From assembly GCA_030549495.1 (NCBI GenBank), contig JAUIRK010000778.1, positions 124,001 to 188,000 on the forward strand: a stretch of 64,000 nt of DNA, written 5' to 3'. Below are positions 34,101 to 43,554 of this stretch, one piece after another. Under the pieces are notes generated by a model, which was not told the DNA's origin, searched no databases, and worked only from the letters and a program-made list of their open reading frames with translations. How positions within the stretch are numbered: position 1 is the first letter of the stretch; each line of letters begins with the position of its first letter. The position numbers and the translations under genes are program-made. Origin of the DNA: Nectonema munidae (lineage: Eukaryota > Nematomorpha > Nectonematoida > Nectonematidae).

Positions 34101-36523
34101 GTAAGTAAAAATATAAATTTGTATTTTATAGAAATAAATAAAAAAGGATTAAATATCAAATTCAATAAATGATATGAATGAGACTTTAAGTTTTATATCA
34201 CGTGTCCTTTAACGTATTATTAAAGTAGAATATAATATATAAATAACCCAAAGAAATTATGAAATTATAATAAAATTAAACTATTATATTAGTTTGATTT
34301 TAAAATATATCAAGTATACAAACTACAATGGTAGGCACGGATTTTAGTCAGACATAAAAAATACAAGAGTAGTTTATTAAAATCAAATTTCAGGAGCGGG
34401 GCAATCATTGTTTCAGAACGGCCACTACCGTCTTTCCCCACATCTGGTAATCGCCCTAACAAACTCTTGCAAGAAAGACAAAGGATGAATGAAACGTGAA
34501 TAAAGGAGGCAATATCAGGTTTATAAAAGGAGAAAAATACCGTTAGTTTGATTGGCTGATTCGTAGAAATTGAGATTTTTTATCATAATATATACTGAAA
34601 TACGATGCTGGTTTGGCGTATATCAAAAAATGGTAACAAAATATTGGAACCGCAATATAGAAGATCTGTATATAAAATAAATTTTTCTGTTATTATTTTT
34701 AAAGAAATAATTTAGAAACATCTGGCTAATCGGCCGGTTAATAATAATAATAATAATCAATTTTACGGCTAGTATTCCCAGCACGCTGAGGTTTAGCCGG
34801 TTTTTACCACTATGGCATCTAATCTCTCATTATTTTGCGTCTCCCTCCATTCATCTCTATTTTGCTCGTCCCCTAAATGTAATTTTGATGCCATAGTTGT
34901 AAATAAGTTTTGGCAAATTTTTTTACATGCCGGATGCCCTTCCTGACGCAAAACCCTCCTCCTTTCCCACCCTGGGCTTGTGACCAGGCGATGGTGGAGT
35001 CAAAAATAATAATCCGCCGGATATCAGGTATATCAGCAGATTAGCCGGATTTCGGATAATAAATTTGTAGCCGGCTATCTACCAGATATCCCGCACATCC
35101 CTACTTCGAACTGCATCATTTTAAAGATAATTAAAAAAAATACCAATTTCGACTGTCCTAAAAATTTTCTATTTTCTTCAGTTATAAAATAAAATGATTA
35201 CTTGTTACATTTTATATCAATGCCTTTTGATAGTGTTATAAATAATAAAATTTAGATAGTTTAGCGCAGGATTCTTAAAAACTCAATTATTTCCGAATAA
35301 ATGTTTATCTAGAGAATTGGCATTAAATTCGGGGTCGAGGGTAGTGCGATTAATTTAGATATTTATTTCTCGTTTTAGTCAATAATTAAAAAAAATTTTT
35401 TCCATGAGAAATCGTAGCTGTTCAACCTCATACTTTATGTTAAGTAAAAAGAATTAATATTTTTAAAAAAGATTTCATGATATATATAAATAGATGGCGA
35501 ACACCTAACTAAAACAAATAAAAAACCTTAAATAAATAACTGATAAATTAGCATTGTATTTACGTTATATTTTTTTTCTTCTCTCAAAAATTAGTGAATT
35601 ATGATTGTCTAAACATACCAGATTTTTTCTAATAATATATAATAAAAAGTGGCATCTTTAAGGTTGGCTAGATAAGTGGTTTTCATACCACAAAGTCTTA
35701 GGTTCGATCCAGGACCAAACCTTCTTGCTCATGCACAGGCGGTTCAATTGTGTCTTCTTAATAAAAACCTAGAATGCACCTTTACCTTTATTTCCTATGT
35801 ATACTTTTTTTACGATTTTATACATTAATATCAACACTAATTTGACTTTGGCTAAATTAAAATAATGAGTATATCACGACTAACACGAACCAATAGACGA
35901 TCACATTAAACAAAATAAGCGTATTATAAAAGGCTGTAATTAAACATATGAGATTCTTACTGTTATATGTATCTAGAATGTTAAGAGTGCCATCACCAAA
36001 TGCAAGATCGATAGTGCGTTTTGCCACTCCCCTATACTTTTGAATTAATCGCAACGTTCTAAAAGATGAAAGCGAGTTACTGCAATAAGTTTATCAATTA
36101 CTTAAATATGCCTTTCCATCCTTTCGTATGTGACGTGGTTGGAAACTTTGAAGATATTGAAAGCCATTTTACTTTTCACCAAATTCTGCATCTCTGAACT
36201 CAATGTTTCGAAAGCCAAGCTTAATGTAGAATCGGAGTGATACACTACAACGCCTGAAGATATAAAATCGAATGTGGACTTGGAATTGAATACATTTACA
36301 CCAACTAGAACCCCTAAATATACAAATATATGATTTGAAGATAAATTTAGCAGTTTAAATACCAGGAGAAAATCCCAATCCATCTGAAATCTTATCCTTA
36401 AGAACTTTAAAATTGAGCAGAATTTTCGAATATAGCCCTAATTTGCAGACATCCGCCTTAACCTGTAGAATAGCAAGACCTTTACTTTCTAATGTCTTGA
36501 GTGGAACGCTTTTTAAGTTATTT
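22177..36523 (-). CDS. IGHMBP2: IGHMBP2/SMUBP-2-like UPF1-family helicase (5' exon not found)
   Basis: An SF1 5'-to-3' RNA/DNA helicase associated with ribosomes and tRNA in animals. Twelve exons placed by family alignment and splice phase, 5' to 3': 36523-36363, 36313-36112, 36058-35961, 32410-32229, 32135-31929, 31142-30888, 30830-30733, 30683-30501, 30445-30190, 29102-28979, 28927-28751, 22589-22177. Landmarks: [20 protein letters not shown] (barrel domain); [14 protein letters not shown]; Walker [26 protein letters not shown]; motif [64 protein letters not shown]; and an R3H domain with [18 protein letters not shown]. Phases agree at the joins. One donor (exon 2) is GC. The first exon, about 40 residues upstream of the first placed exon, was not identified. 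Three introns (3.6, 1.1 and 6.2 kb) are swollen, two of them by transposons; most others are 49-93 bp. No inactivating change was seen in the placed exons. Confidence 0.88.
22606..24143. other. IGHMBP2 intron, no gene
   Basis: Part of the 6.2-kb intron between the helicase core and the R3H exon. AT-rich; contains a loose repeated word (TAGGCATTTAGTCC and TAGGAATTTAG variants at 23630-23710), otherwise nothing recognised. Confidence 0.5.
24144..24368 (+). pseudogene. fragment of a mobile-element protein (CRHH type)
   Basis: The 74-residue frame holds [20 protein letters not shown], a motif I recognise from multicopy uncharacterised transposon proteins of arthropods and cnidarians (GRxLLxLxCRHHxxE). 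The flanks carry no further domain. A short remnant within an IGHMBP2 intron. Confidence 0.4.
24486..25049 (+). mobile_element. piggyBac deletion derivative
   Basis: The right end GTTCTAGGG abuts TTAA at 25046-25049, the usual piggyBac end CCCTAGAAC on the reverse strand. Inside are an acidic/serine-rich start ([17 protein letters not shown]) and, after a large deletion, the C-terminal cysteine cluster [20 protein letters not shown] of piggyBac transposases (near 24732-24791). Two copies of the palindrome GGGTCAATTGACCC lie at about 24846 and 25016, a subterminal repeat. The left end was not found. It is a different piggyBac lineage from the one at 14184. Confidence 0.65.
25807..27958. mobile_element. 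hAT element interrupted by a LINE
   Basis: Ends are CAGAGGTCCTTAAAGTGG (from 25815) and, on the other side, AAAGTTTGGGGACCCCT (to about 27950), an imperfect terminal inverted repeat. The flanks ATTTAAAT and ATTTAATA resemble an 8-bp target duplication. Without the LINE (25849-27705) only about 280 bp remain, so the hAT itself is a MITE. It contains no transposase. Confidence 0.65.
25849..27705 (-). mobile_element. 5'-truncated LINE with (ATT)n tail
   Basis: A perfect 14-bp duplication GATATCGACACCTT at 25835-25848 and 27706-27719 encloses 1857 bp. The - strand frame 27298-26210 encodes reverse transcriptase: [48 protein letters not shown]. It is followed by a zinc-finger-like block [18 protein letters not shown] and a C-terminal [12 protein letters not shown] segment. 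Upstream RT sequence ([11 protein letters not shown], near 27360) is in the same element but cut off by a stop near 27330. The 3' end is GGCTAAACCTCAGCGTGCTG, then an (ATT)n tail. The clade is uncertain (RTE- or I/Nimb-like). It is not functional because the 5' part is missing. Confidence 0.85.
27959..28738. other. IGHMBP2 intron, no gene
   Basis: Short + frames at 28239-28436 and 28507-28737 are lysine-rich and match nothing known to me. They lie just downstream (gene sense) of helicase exon 11 inside the long intron and I do not accept them as genes. Confidence 0.5.
29721..29816. repeat. 96-bp repeat, copy in IGHMBP2 intron (pair at 31626-31720)
   Basis: Starts TTAAATTCTATTTTCATCAC and ends near GTTAGTAGGATAGAT. 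The same sequence in the same orientation occurs at 31626-31720 with only a few differences, in another intron of the same gene. Unidentified interspersed repeat. Confidence 0.75.
30001..30041. repeat. 41-bp exact repeat (pair at 33198-33238)
   Basis: TTAATACGCGATGACCGGCT plus a further 21 bases recur identically at 33198-33238, the latter inside the hAT at 32920-35103. Flanks differ. Probably a piece of the same mobile family. Confidence 0.7.
31626..31720. repeat. second copy of the 96-bp repeat
   Basis: Same orientation as 29721-29816; the two copies share TTAGTTATTTTCTTTAGTTA and GATAATATTTTGTTAGTAGG without change. Confidence 0.75.
32912..35111 (-). mobile_element. hAT element inside an IGHMBP2 intron
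   Basis: A perfect 8-bp duplication CTTCGAAC (32912-32919 and 35104-35111) encloses 2184 bp. Ends are TACGGATGCCC and, reversed, TAGGGATGTGC; GATATC/CCGG-rich subterminal repeats lie inside both. On the - strand at about 33620-34080 is decayed ZBED-type hAT transposase, including [20 protein letters not shown], then a LIQDIPTRWNST segment. Several frame changes break it. The 3' end of a LINE is inserted near 34739. It accounts for most of the 3.55-kb intron 32411-35960. Confidence 0.88.
34739..34996 (-). mobile_element. LINE 3'-end fragment
   Basis: (ATA)n followed by the same 3' sequence as the LINE at 25849 (AGCACGCTGAGGTTTAGCCG and a LINE-3'-end block to about 34870). It then runs into GCCGGATGCCCTTCCTGACG, a tail motif I know from many invertebrate and fish LINEs and SINEs. 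Same orientation as the copy at 25849. Severely 5'-truncated. Confidence 0.7.
35655..35795 (+). repeat. tRNA-derived SINE, copy 1
   Basis: An A-box-like TGGCTAGATAAGTGG (about 35668) and a B-box GGTTCGATCC (35701-35710) stand at tRNA-like spacing, followed by a tail shared with a copy near 63700 (AAACCT, CTCAT, CAATTGTG, CTTCT). The anticodon stem cannot be paired well, so it is not a tRNA gene. Confidence 0.6.
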
Positions 36524-38577
36524 CTTAAATAAATAATTCGGTTAAAAAAAAATCAAAATAATAAACAAATCAAACTGAAAATACATCAAAATAATGTGTT
36601 ATATACCGGATTGCGGAGTCAGTGGAATAGAAGATTTTAAACGAATAGAGTTGAAGTTGAATTTTTTAAGTAAAAAGCTATTTTTTTAAATAATAAAATA
36701 TTTTTTTACGTTATTTTGCCTTTCACTTCGTTTCCTTGGCATTCCTGGAATTCAAAAGATGAGAAAATTTTAATGAAGTATGAAGATTACTGATCCAAAT
36801 TTAACAAAGCTGCATAATCGTATAATCCAACTACGTTACAGCTTTGAGTTTCGGGGTGTAAAACTTTGCCAAAACATTTATCGTCTTTTGGTTACACAAT
36901 CAAGTGATTTATTTTACTCGATTAGAATCTTCGAATATTTTCTTTTTATTAAGGAATTTAATTTTTGAACATAAAGAAAATTGCAATGAATTTGCGAAAA
37001 GATACAAAATTTCTATGATTTAGCATTCAAATGCATTTTGAACTGAACAGCTAGAAAAAGATATTAACAGAGTTGCAAGCTTCGAGTGCACTATTTCACA
37101 TTTGTGGAAAAAGAATAATATGGAATTCTTCCAGTTAATATCTTTGAATAATTTCAAGTACATATTTTTAAAATATCCATACTTAATTCATTAGTACCAA
37201 AATAAAGTCAAACCAAGTGTCGCTTCTATGTATCTGAGAAATACCAAATGCCTATCCATATCACTCCGAGAGGTGAAACAAAAACTGGAAGCAAAAAAGA
37301 TCAATAATAATAGAATGGATTATTAGTAGAGAATGAGCTATTTACTGTTACAAAACTTTTTTCAATTCTAATTCTGAAATTTTTCATTATAATTTTAATT
37401 CGAATACATTTAAATACACAACTTTAAATAAAAGTTAAGACAGAGTAAACACCACAAATTCTTCATTAAAATTCTATATACATAAACTAATAAAATCAAC
37501 AAATTTATTTATTTGAAAGCCTTAAAAATATACCTTATTTTAACGTAACAAAACTAACACCAAACTCGCCCCCGGATGTGCGCCCCTGACCGTCGGGATA
37601 TCTGAGTAATAAAAAGTGTCTACAAAATGGAACTATTAGTTAACAGCTCGATAAATTCTTTTACTGATTTTAAATTCGATTCAGACATGTAATTCCAGCT
37701 TTGTATTTTTTCTCTTACTCTGTCTTTTCTTGATCCATAGAAACATGATTCAGGGATGCATAGAGGAAAAATCTTTTTAAGGATTTTAACTGTAAAAAAA
37801 TTCCTTCAATTTCCCATTTTTTACATGTTGTATAACTTGGTAAAATGTTTTAAACGTGAAATTATTGTGAAAAAAGGGCGTTAACTTCGAACAATATTTT
37901 ACTTACACCAAACACTTTTACATATTGTGCGTAAGGTTTAAAATTCATATTTCATACATGCTTCTTTTATGATGTTTGTGTTTCTTAAAAAAGTGTATTC
38001 CTTTTAATGATGGATGTGCGGCGCATGTTGCTTAGGCTCTTTATATCGTTGTAGAAAGTAAAAATACAACCATATGTTATAACAAAAATGAATTCATTAT
38101 TAGAAAAGTCATTACGAGAAAATTGATCTCATTCTTTGCTTTTTTGCAAAAAATTATCAAAATATTTTTAAATTTCAAGTATTTACTCAAGTAAAATCAA
38201 TTTCAGAATCAAAAGATACAAAACTGAATAGTCATGATGAAGCAAGATATATTTTATGTAAAATTTGAAGAAATGTTTTTGGAGATAATTTTTAGAAATA
38301 AACCGTAAATTTTATTAACACTTATAGGTATTTTCAAATCCTAAATGTTAAAAATGGATCCAGAGATGAAACTAGCATGGCAGATTAAGTATAAAAACAT
38401 ATATTTTATGTAAAATTAGAAGGAATATTTTATTAGATATATTTCTAATCAATAAAAATTTTGATTGACATTTTCTAAAAATTAGCCACGATTATTGGAA
38501 AAATTAAATATATAAAGTGTTATGTGTTCAAAACTATATATAATTATAAATTTTCAAAGTAGTATATAATATAGATC
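36524..38577. other. upstream of IGHMBP2: no gene placed
   Basis: This should contain the first exon(s) and promoter of IGHMBP2 on the - strand, but I could not identify an exon with confidence. GGATGTGCGCCCCTG at 37574-37588 is a stray end of the CAGGGGCGCACATCC family; its partner end was not found. The rest is AT-rich. Confidence 0.45.
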
Positions 38578-38880
38578 CTATGTTGTAAGGTTAACTACAG
38601 ATAATGTCAAAATTTTGTTCCATGGGCAATTCGCCCCGTTATTTTCATAAGACATTTTGTCCCATGGACAATTCTAAAAATTCTAAAAAATTAAGAGATA
38701 AAATGATTAATTTGAAATAATTTAATAGAGATAAAATAAACAAGAATATAAATTTTTTTAATAATTTTACACATATAATAAGCAAAGATGGATGAAACAA
38801 ATAGCCTATGAGACAATTTGTCCAGGTGGCAAATTGTCTATGGGGCGAAATGTCTGTAGACCGTTAGTTTAAATAATTTT
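38578..38880. mobile_element. fold-back MITE-like inverted repeat
   Basis: The left arm has TTCCATGGGCAATTCGCCCC and GTCCCATGGACAATT. The right arm carries related words in reverse (GACAATTTGTCC, GTCTATGGGGCGAAATGTC). The arms are about 100 bp, imperfectly paired, around an AT-rich centre. No coding capacity, family unknown. Confidence 0.5.
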
Positions 38881-38884
38881 TTAA

Positions 38885-40032
38885 TTATAAGGGTTAGCTA
38901 CTTAAATGTTGTCTTTTGCTGCTTATAAAAACTTGAAAATATCAAATAAACTCTAATTCTTTATGCCTCCTATTATTTTGAAATTATTCTGAGAACAGAC
39001 GGTTCCATTTTAAAATAGTGAAAATTGCTTTATTAGTTTATTTTGTTTCCTTTCTCTCGTATGGTAATTATGCAGAAAATTTTTCAATTTTAAGTAAAAG
39101 GTAAGGTGCAGCGGGTGTATTTTCATTGACAAGGCACTGATGTACCGCTTATGTCAAACTATGAACAAATTCGTATCGATGAGGAATCGAATCCAGAGGC
39201 TTCCGTGCTGAGTCCATCATCTCAACCAACCTGCCATGCCGCCCATAAAGTATGCTGTAGGGGATACGTCAAATTAGTTTTCAAAAAACTTAAGTTATGC
39301 TCTAAAATATTTTAGTTTTTGTTGAAGCTCTATAATTTTTTCTGATAGATTTTTTTCCTTAAAAGTTATTATAAAAGGCAAATCATTGCAAAATGTTAAA
39401 TGTTATTTTACTTTTTGTAGATTTTTGTAGCTTGTATCAATTTAGCTTTTAAACTATTTTTAAATGATGCTGAGTAAAATGAAATAATGCAATCTTAATT
39501 TTTTGTTTGCACAATTATAACTTCGTTTTATACCCTTGCCCCTGAATCAATCAAATTTTTTCATATAAACATCGCAAGGTGTCTAGTAGACTCTTTGCCT
39601 TTATACTACATTCACTCATATAAAACTATCGAACCTTTAGTTATTTGTTTTCTCTATGAATCAAATATCCTTTCATCAATTCCTGTAATGTGCCTGGTAG
39701 ACTACTTAATTTTTCAAATGAAAAGCCTATTCCACCCCCCTCCCCACCTAACAATTTTGGATATTTTTAAACTAGTGTATATTCGATAGGCAAACTTAAT
39801 TAAAATATTTTCGCTGGAAGTATAGTATTTAAATTCCCCAATTTTGTAAAAAAAAATATAAAGTAGTCTTATAAATTTAGGACTTTAGGTATGCGCTGAA
39901 TACACTCTATTTTAAAGGATTGCTTGAATATTTGGTCTCCCGTGGTATTTCCAGACCACTAATTTTGAAAATTGCAACAAAAAAATTTCGCCCCCTCCCC
40001 CAATAATTTTGAGGATGTGCGCCCCTGTTGTG
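38885..40032 (-). repeat. composite interspersed repeat, copy A
   Basis: Read on the - strand it begins CAGGGGCGCACATCC (40032 downward) and matches, with moderate divergence, the + strand stretch 52744-54352 over its whole length. Copy A lacks about 500 bp that copy B holds after an inner CAGGGGC junction (at about 39545). It contains a tRNA-like segment (39180-39245). A hAT C-terminal fragment abuts it at 40033. Confidence 0.8.
39180..39245 (-). repeat. tRNA-like SINE head within copy A
   Basis: On the - strand GGTTGGTTGAGATGATGG resembles an A box and GGATTCGATTCC a B box, about 30 bp apart. The equivalent in copy B is at 53985-54045. Probably a SINE head carried within the composite repeat; not a functional tRNA. 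Confidence 0.5.
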
Positions 40033-40160
40033 TAGCTGCCTTAATTTTTGTACTTCCATATAACAATGCAAGTTTTGAACAATTATTCAGCATTGTACAT
40101 AAAAAGAAAACCAATATACGGTTAACTATTGGCAAGTATTTTAGCTATGAAGACACATAA
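40033..40160 (+). pseudogene. hAT transposase C-terminal fragment
   Basis: The + frame reads NNASFEQLFSIVHKKKTNIR, the C-terminal dimerisation signature of hAT transposases. It starts directly at the end of composite copy A, suggesting that the repeat landed in an older hAT. Confidence 0.55.
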
Positions 40161-40266
40161 TCCCAAAAGCAAAAATATTTGTTAATTGGAGACCAGTTGA
40201 AAAATTAATGAATCTATCAAAGAAAGCAACCAAATCATACAACAATGAAGAAAAATGATTCATTTT

Positions 40267-42329
40267 ATTTATATCTGTTGTTGTTGTAGTTGTTGTTAGC
40301 CCCTAGATTATACTATCTTTATATGAGTATAATCTATCAGTTCAAAACAAGGCTTTGTTTAAACTGAGAGAGTATTTCCATAAAAGCAAATACTCTCAGG
40401 GAAAAGTGTAGAATTTTGTTACACTTTCGCAGCAGCAGCGATAACCCAGTGTAATTTCAGCCAACCCGCAAAAATCCACCATAAGATACTGCTGACTTTT
40501 TGCAGGCTTCTACATATGGCTAGAAATAATATATATGATGAGTGTTGTGTGGGTGTTGATTGCAAACTGGACAGAGTGGTTTTGTATGTGTTTTTGGATT
40601 TATCTTGTGAAGATATTCACGGAGCAATAGTGACTTGTTGGCTCTAAGTTGAGCAAGTGTATGTCTTAATTTAATTGATAGTGTTTCTTCATATGTATCG
40701 ATTTTTGGTGGAGGAATATTTATGAGCGTGTTATGTTTGTGTGGAGAGATAGTCGGTTACCGCTTATGTGTGTATTGCTTTGTTGACGCATGTTTGATTT
40801 TGATTGTCTTCTTTGTTTTGACATGTGTCATAAAAGATAAATTCGTTGTCTTGAAATATAGTATTTTTCATGTGCCTGTGTGGTTTTTGAGCGCGGTAGA
40901 ACTTGTTTAATGGGTGATGTTTTTGTGCTGCTTTGCCTCTCAAGTTAAACGCGTGTAAATTAATGTGTTCTTTAAGAGCAAGTATCGATGTTTCTGTGTG
41001 AAGATGTTATATGTTAGTGTCCACGGTGTTACCTGTTGCTAAACGCAGTGTTTTGTTTTGAATTGTTTGTATCTTTTTCAAGTTAGTGAGATATAGCAGA
41101 TCCCCATATTGTGGATCCATATTCTAGTTTGGGTCGTGTAATAGTTTTGTAGGTATTGATGAGAATTTCTTTGTTATTCCCCCATTTTGTGCCAGTTAAT
41201 GCTCTAATAATGTTTACAGTTTTGTTTGCTTTTTCATGAGTGTTTTGCGCGTGCTTGTTGTATGTGAGTTTGGGGTCGAATTTCAATCCTAATATTTTTA
41301 GGTTTTTGTTAGTGTTTATTAATGTTTTGCCAATAGTAAGATTGAGTTTTGTGTTTTGTTCTGTGTTTGCTTGAGTGAAAAGTGTTGATTGAGATTTTGC
41401 TGTGTTGATTATTAAATCATTTTGTTTTAGCCATATGTTTATCTCATTAAATAAGATTGAATGTTTTCTTGAGCTAATTTGGTACTTGAGTTTATTGATG
41501 TTATGGTAATGTCATCAGCGTATGTGATTAGGTTTGTTGTTGGTATGTCTGACATGTAAATGTTAAAGAGGATGGGAGAAAGTGAACTACCTTGTGGAAC
41601 GCCTGAATGTGGGATTCACTGTTTTGATACTCTGTGTACGAGTATCTTCCGCGTAAGTAGTTTGCAAAAAACTTAATGTATTGAGCATTAGTGTTTTTAA
41701 CAAGTTTATGAACGGGAAGGTTAATGTTAATTGTGTCAAATGCCGAAGTTAGATCAAGTGTTGCTGTAATTGTGCGGTGAAAAGGTTTTTTGGTGTTAAA
41801 TCCGTTGGCAATGATGTTGTGTAGTCTGCAGTGCTGTGGTAGTTGAATGAGATTTTTTGAAACCATGTTGATGTTCGATGTGTGGAATGTCCTTTTGTAT
41901 GTTTTTGAGGAAAAATTTTTCTAATAATTTCATGATTGGAGAAAGCAGAGAAATAGGACGATATGATGAGCTTGTTTTTGTCTTTGCCTGGTTTTGGAAT
42001 AGCGATAACACGTGACATTTTCCAAATATGTGGAATTGTGTTGGTGTTAATAGCTAAATTAAAAATGCGTTTGAATAGGGAGATGGCAGTTAGACCTAAG
42101 TGTTTAAGATGTATACTTGTTAAGTTGTCAGGTCCTAGAGCTTTACTAAATTTAGTGTTATGAAGTGTCTCTGATACTTTTTTCGTTAAGGGTTATGTGA
42201 GTCTTAGGCAGTTGATTTAATGCTTTATTTGATATTTTGAGTGTTTTGTTAGTTTGCTTTGGTAGGATGTTTGTGAATTGCTTGTTGAACGCTTCTCGTA
42301 TTTGTGTGTTGTTTGTATTTATATCTGTT
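40267..42329 (-). mobile_element. 5'-truncated Jockey/CR1-like LINE
   Basis: A 13-bp duplication ATTTATATCTGTT at 40267-40279 and 42317-42329 encloses 2037 bp. The - strand carries reverse transcriptase pieces in order: IPKPGKDKNK, YRPISLLSPIMKLLEKFFLK, TATLDLTSAFDTININLPVH, NYLRGRYS, and the C-terminal FDPKLTYNKHAQNTHEKANK and NTYKTITRPKLEYGSTIWG. The 3' end is a (TTG)n-rich tail seen as CAACAA on the - strand. Several frame changes break it, and no endonuclease domain remains. Confidence 0.85.
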
Positions 42330-43550
42330 CTTGTTTAGCTATGTACTCTATTGTGTTATTAATTAGTATATCTGTATTTTGCATTATTCTAATAAATTAT
42401 CAATTATATTTAACAAAATAGCTTTTATTAAAGTGAATTTTGTAGATTAATTGAGTTCTCCCTGTTTTAGGCAAAATCTTCCTGTTTTTTCCTACAAAAA
42501 AATCAAGAATCTCATGGTTTCAATAATTTTAGGTTGACATGTATGATGAAATGAAAAATATTAATTTGCTTAAAAAAAGTAAACATTCAAAATATAATGG
42601 TTACATAAAAATATCTAAGATTACAAATTTTTTTCTTTTTCACAATTTTTTTCAAGTTTTAACATTTCCAGGTAGGATGTAACAAATTCATGCAACTTTT
42701 CAGCCATAATAAAATGGAACAAAATTAAGAATAAAAAAACCGATTTTTTAAAATATATATTTACGAAAGTATCGAAATTATGGCAATATTTTATTCAAAA
42801 TAGAATATTTCGACTTTATATGTTTTTATCAACTGTTCCTCAAGTAATGTTAACCTTAGTAAAAGTTGAGTGTTTGCTAGAAAAAGAAAAGCTTGAATCC
42901 ATCACATCGAGTAAGCTTAGAATCTATATCTGTAGAAATTATTCAACGATACTTAAATTATAATGACCGAATTAATAAAGAACAAATACTGTTAGATAAT
43001 TTACAGCCAAAGCTTGTAATGACAAAATTATTATAATATAATATTACTGAAATCTTAATATCTCTTAATTTTGTTAAGTATACATGTTTCTTAACCACAT
43101 ATAAATATAAATTACTTTCATATTACTGTAAATTTTGATTTTTTGAAGATTTTTTTTAAAGATATTAAATATCTGACTGTTCAACTCACTTCAATCCTCT
43201 TACCTGATAATGAATACTTAAGAACCAAGCAAATCAACTGTCTTCTTTCAATATTGTTCTTTTATTTCTCTACCATATATACATACACAATATATTTATA
43301 GACTTTATAAAGTGTTTTTTGTATCTACTATTGATTCTCCTTAAATATTTCATTGTTTATCATAATGTCTTCTCTATTATATTGTTAAAATTCCAGGGTT
43401 TCAGTAGCGGTTTTTCCCATATTATATTCAATAATTAGTTCCTTTTTTACAATTATGAACATAAAAAAAACGTGTTTTTTTCTTCAAAAATAAATTATTC
43501 TCATTATTAACTCATCGTAGTAATTTCCCGTTTATTGAGCGCATCTAAAT
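42330..43550. other. gene-free AT-rich stretch
   Basis: Nothing recognised. Confidence 0.6.
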
Positions 43551-43554
43551 ATAA

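Noticed and set aside
35665-35735. tRNA gene
   Set aside because: A and B boxes are present but the stems do not pair; a related copy at 63640-63800 with a shared tail points to a SINE.
36600-36780. Candidate first exon of IGHMBP2 on the - strand
   Set aside because: Possible donor CCG/GTATAT and acceptor-like sites exist, but the peptides do not resemble the family's acidic N-terminus.
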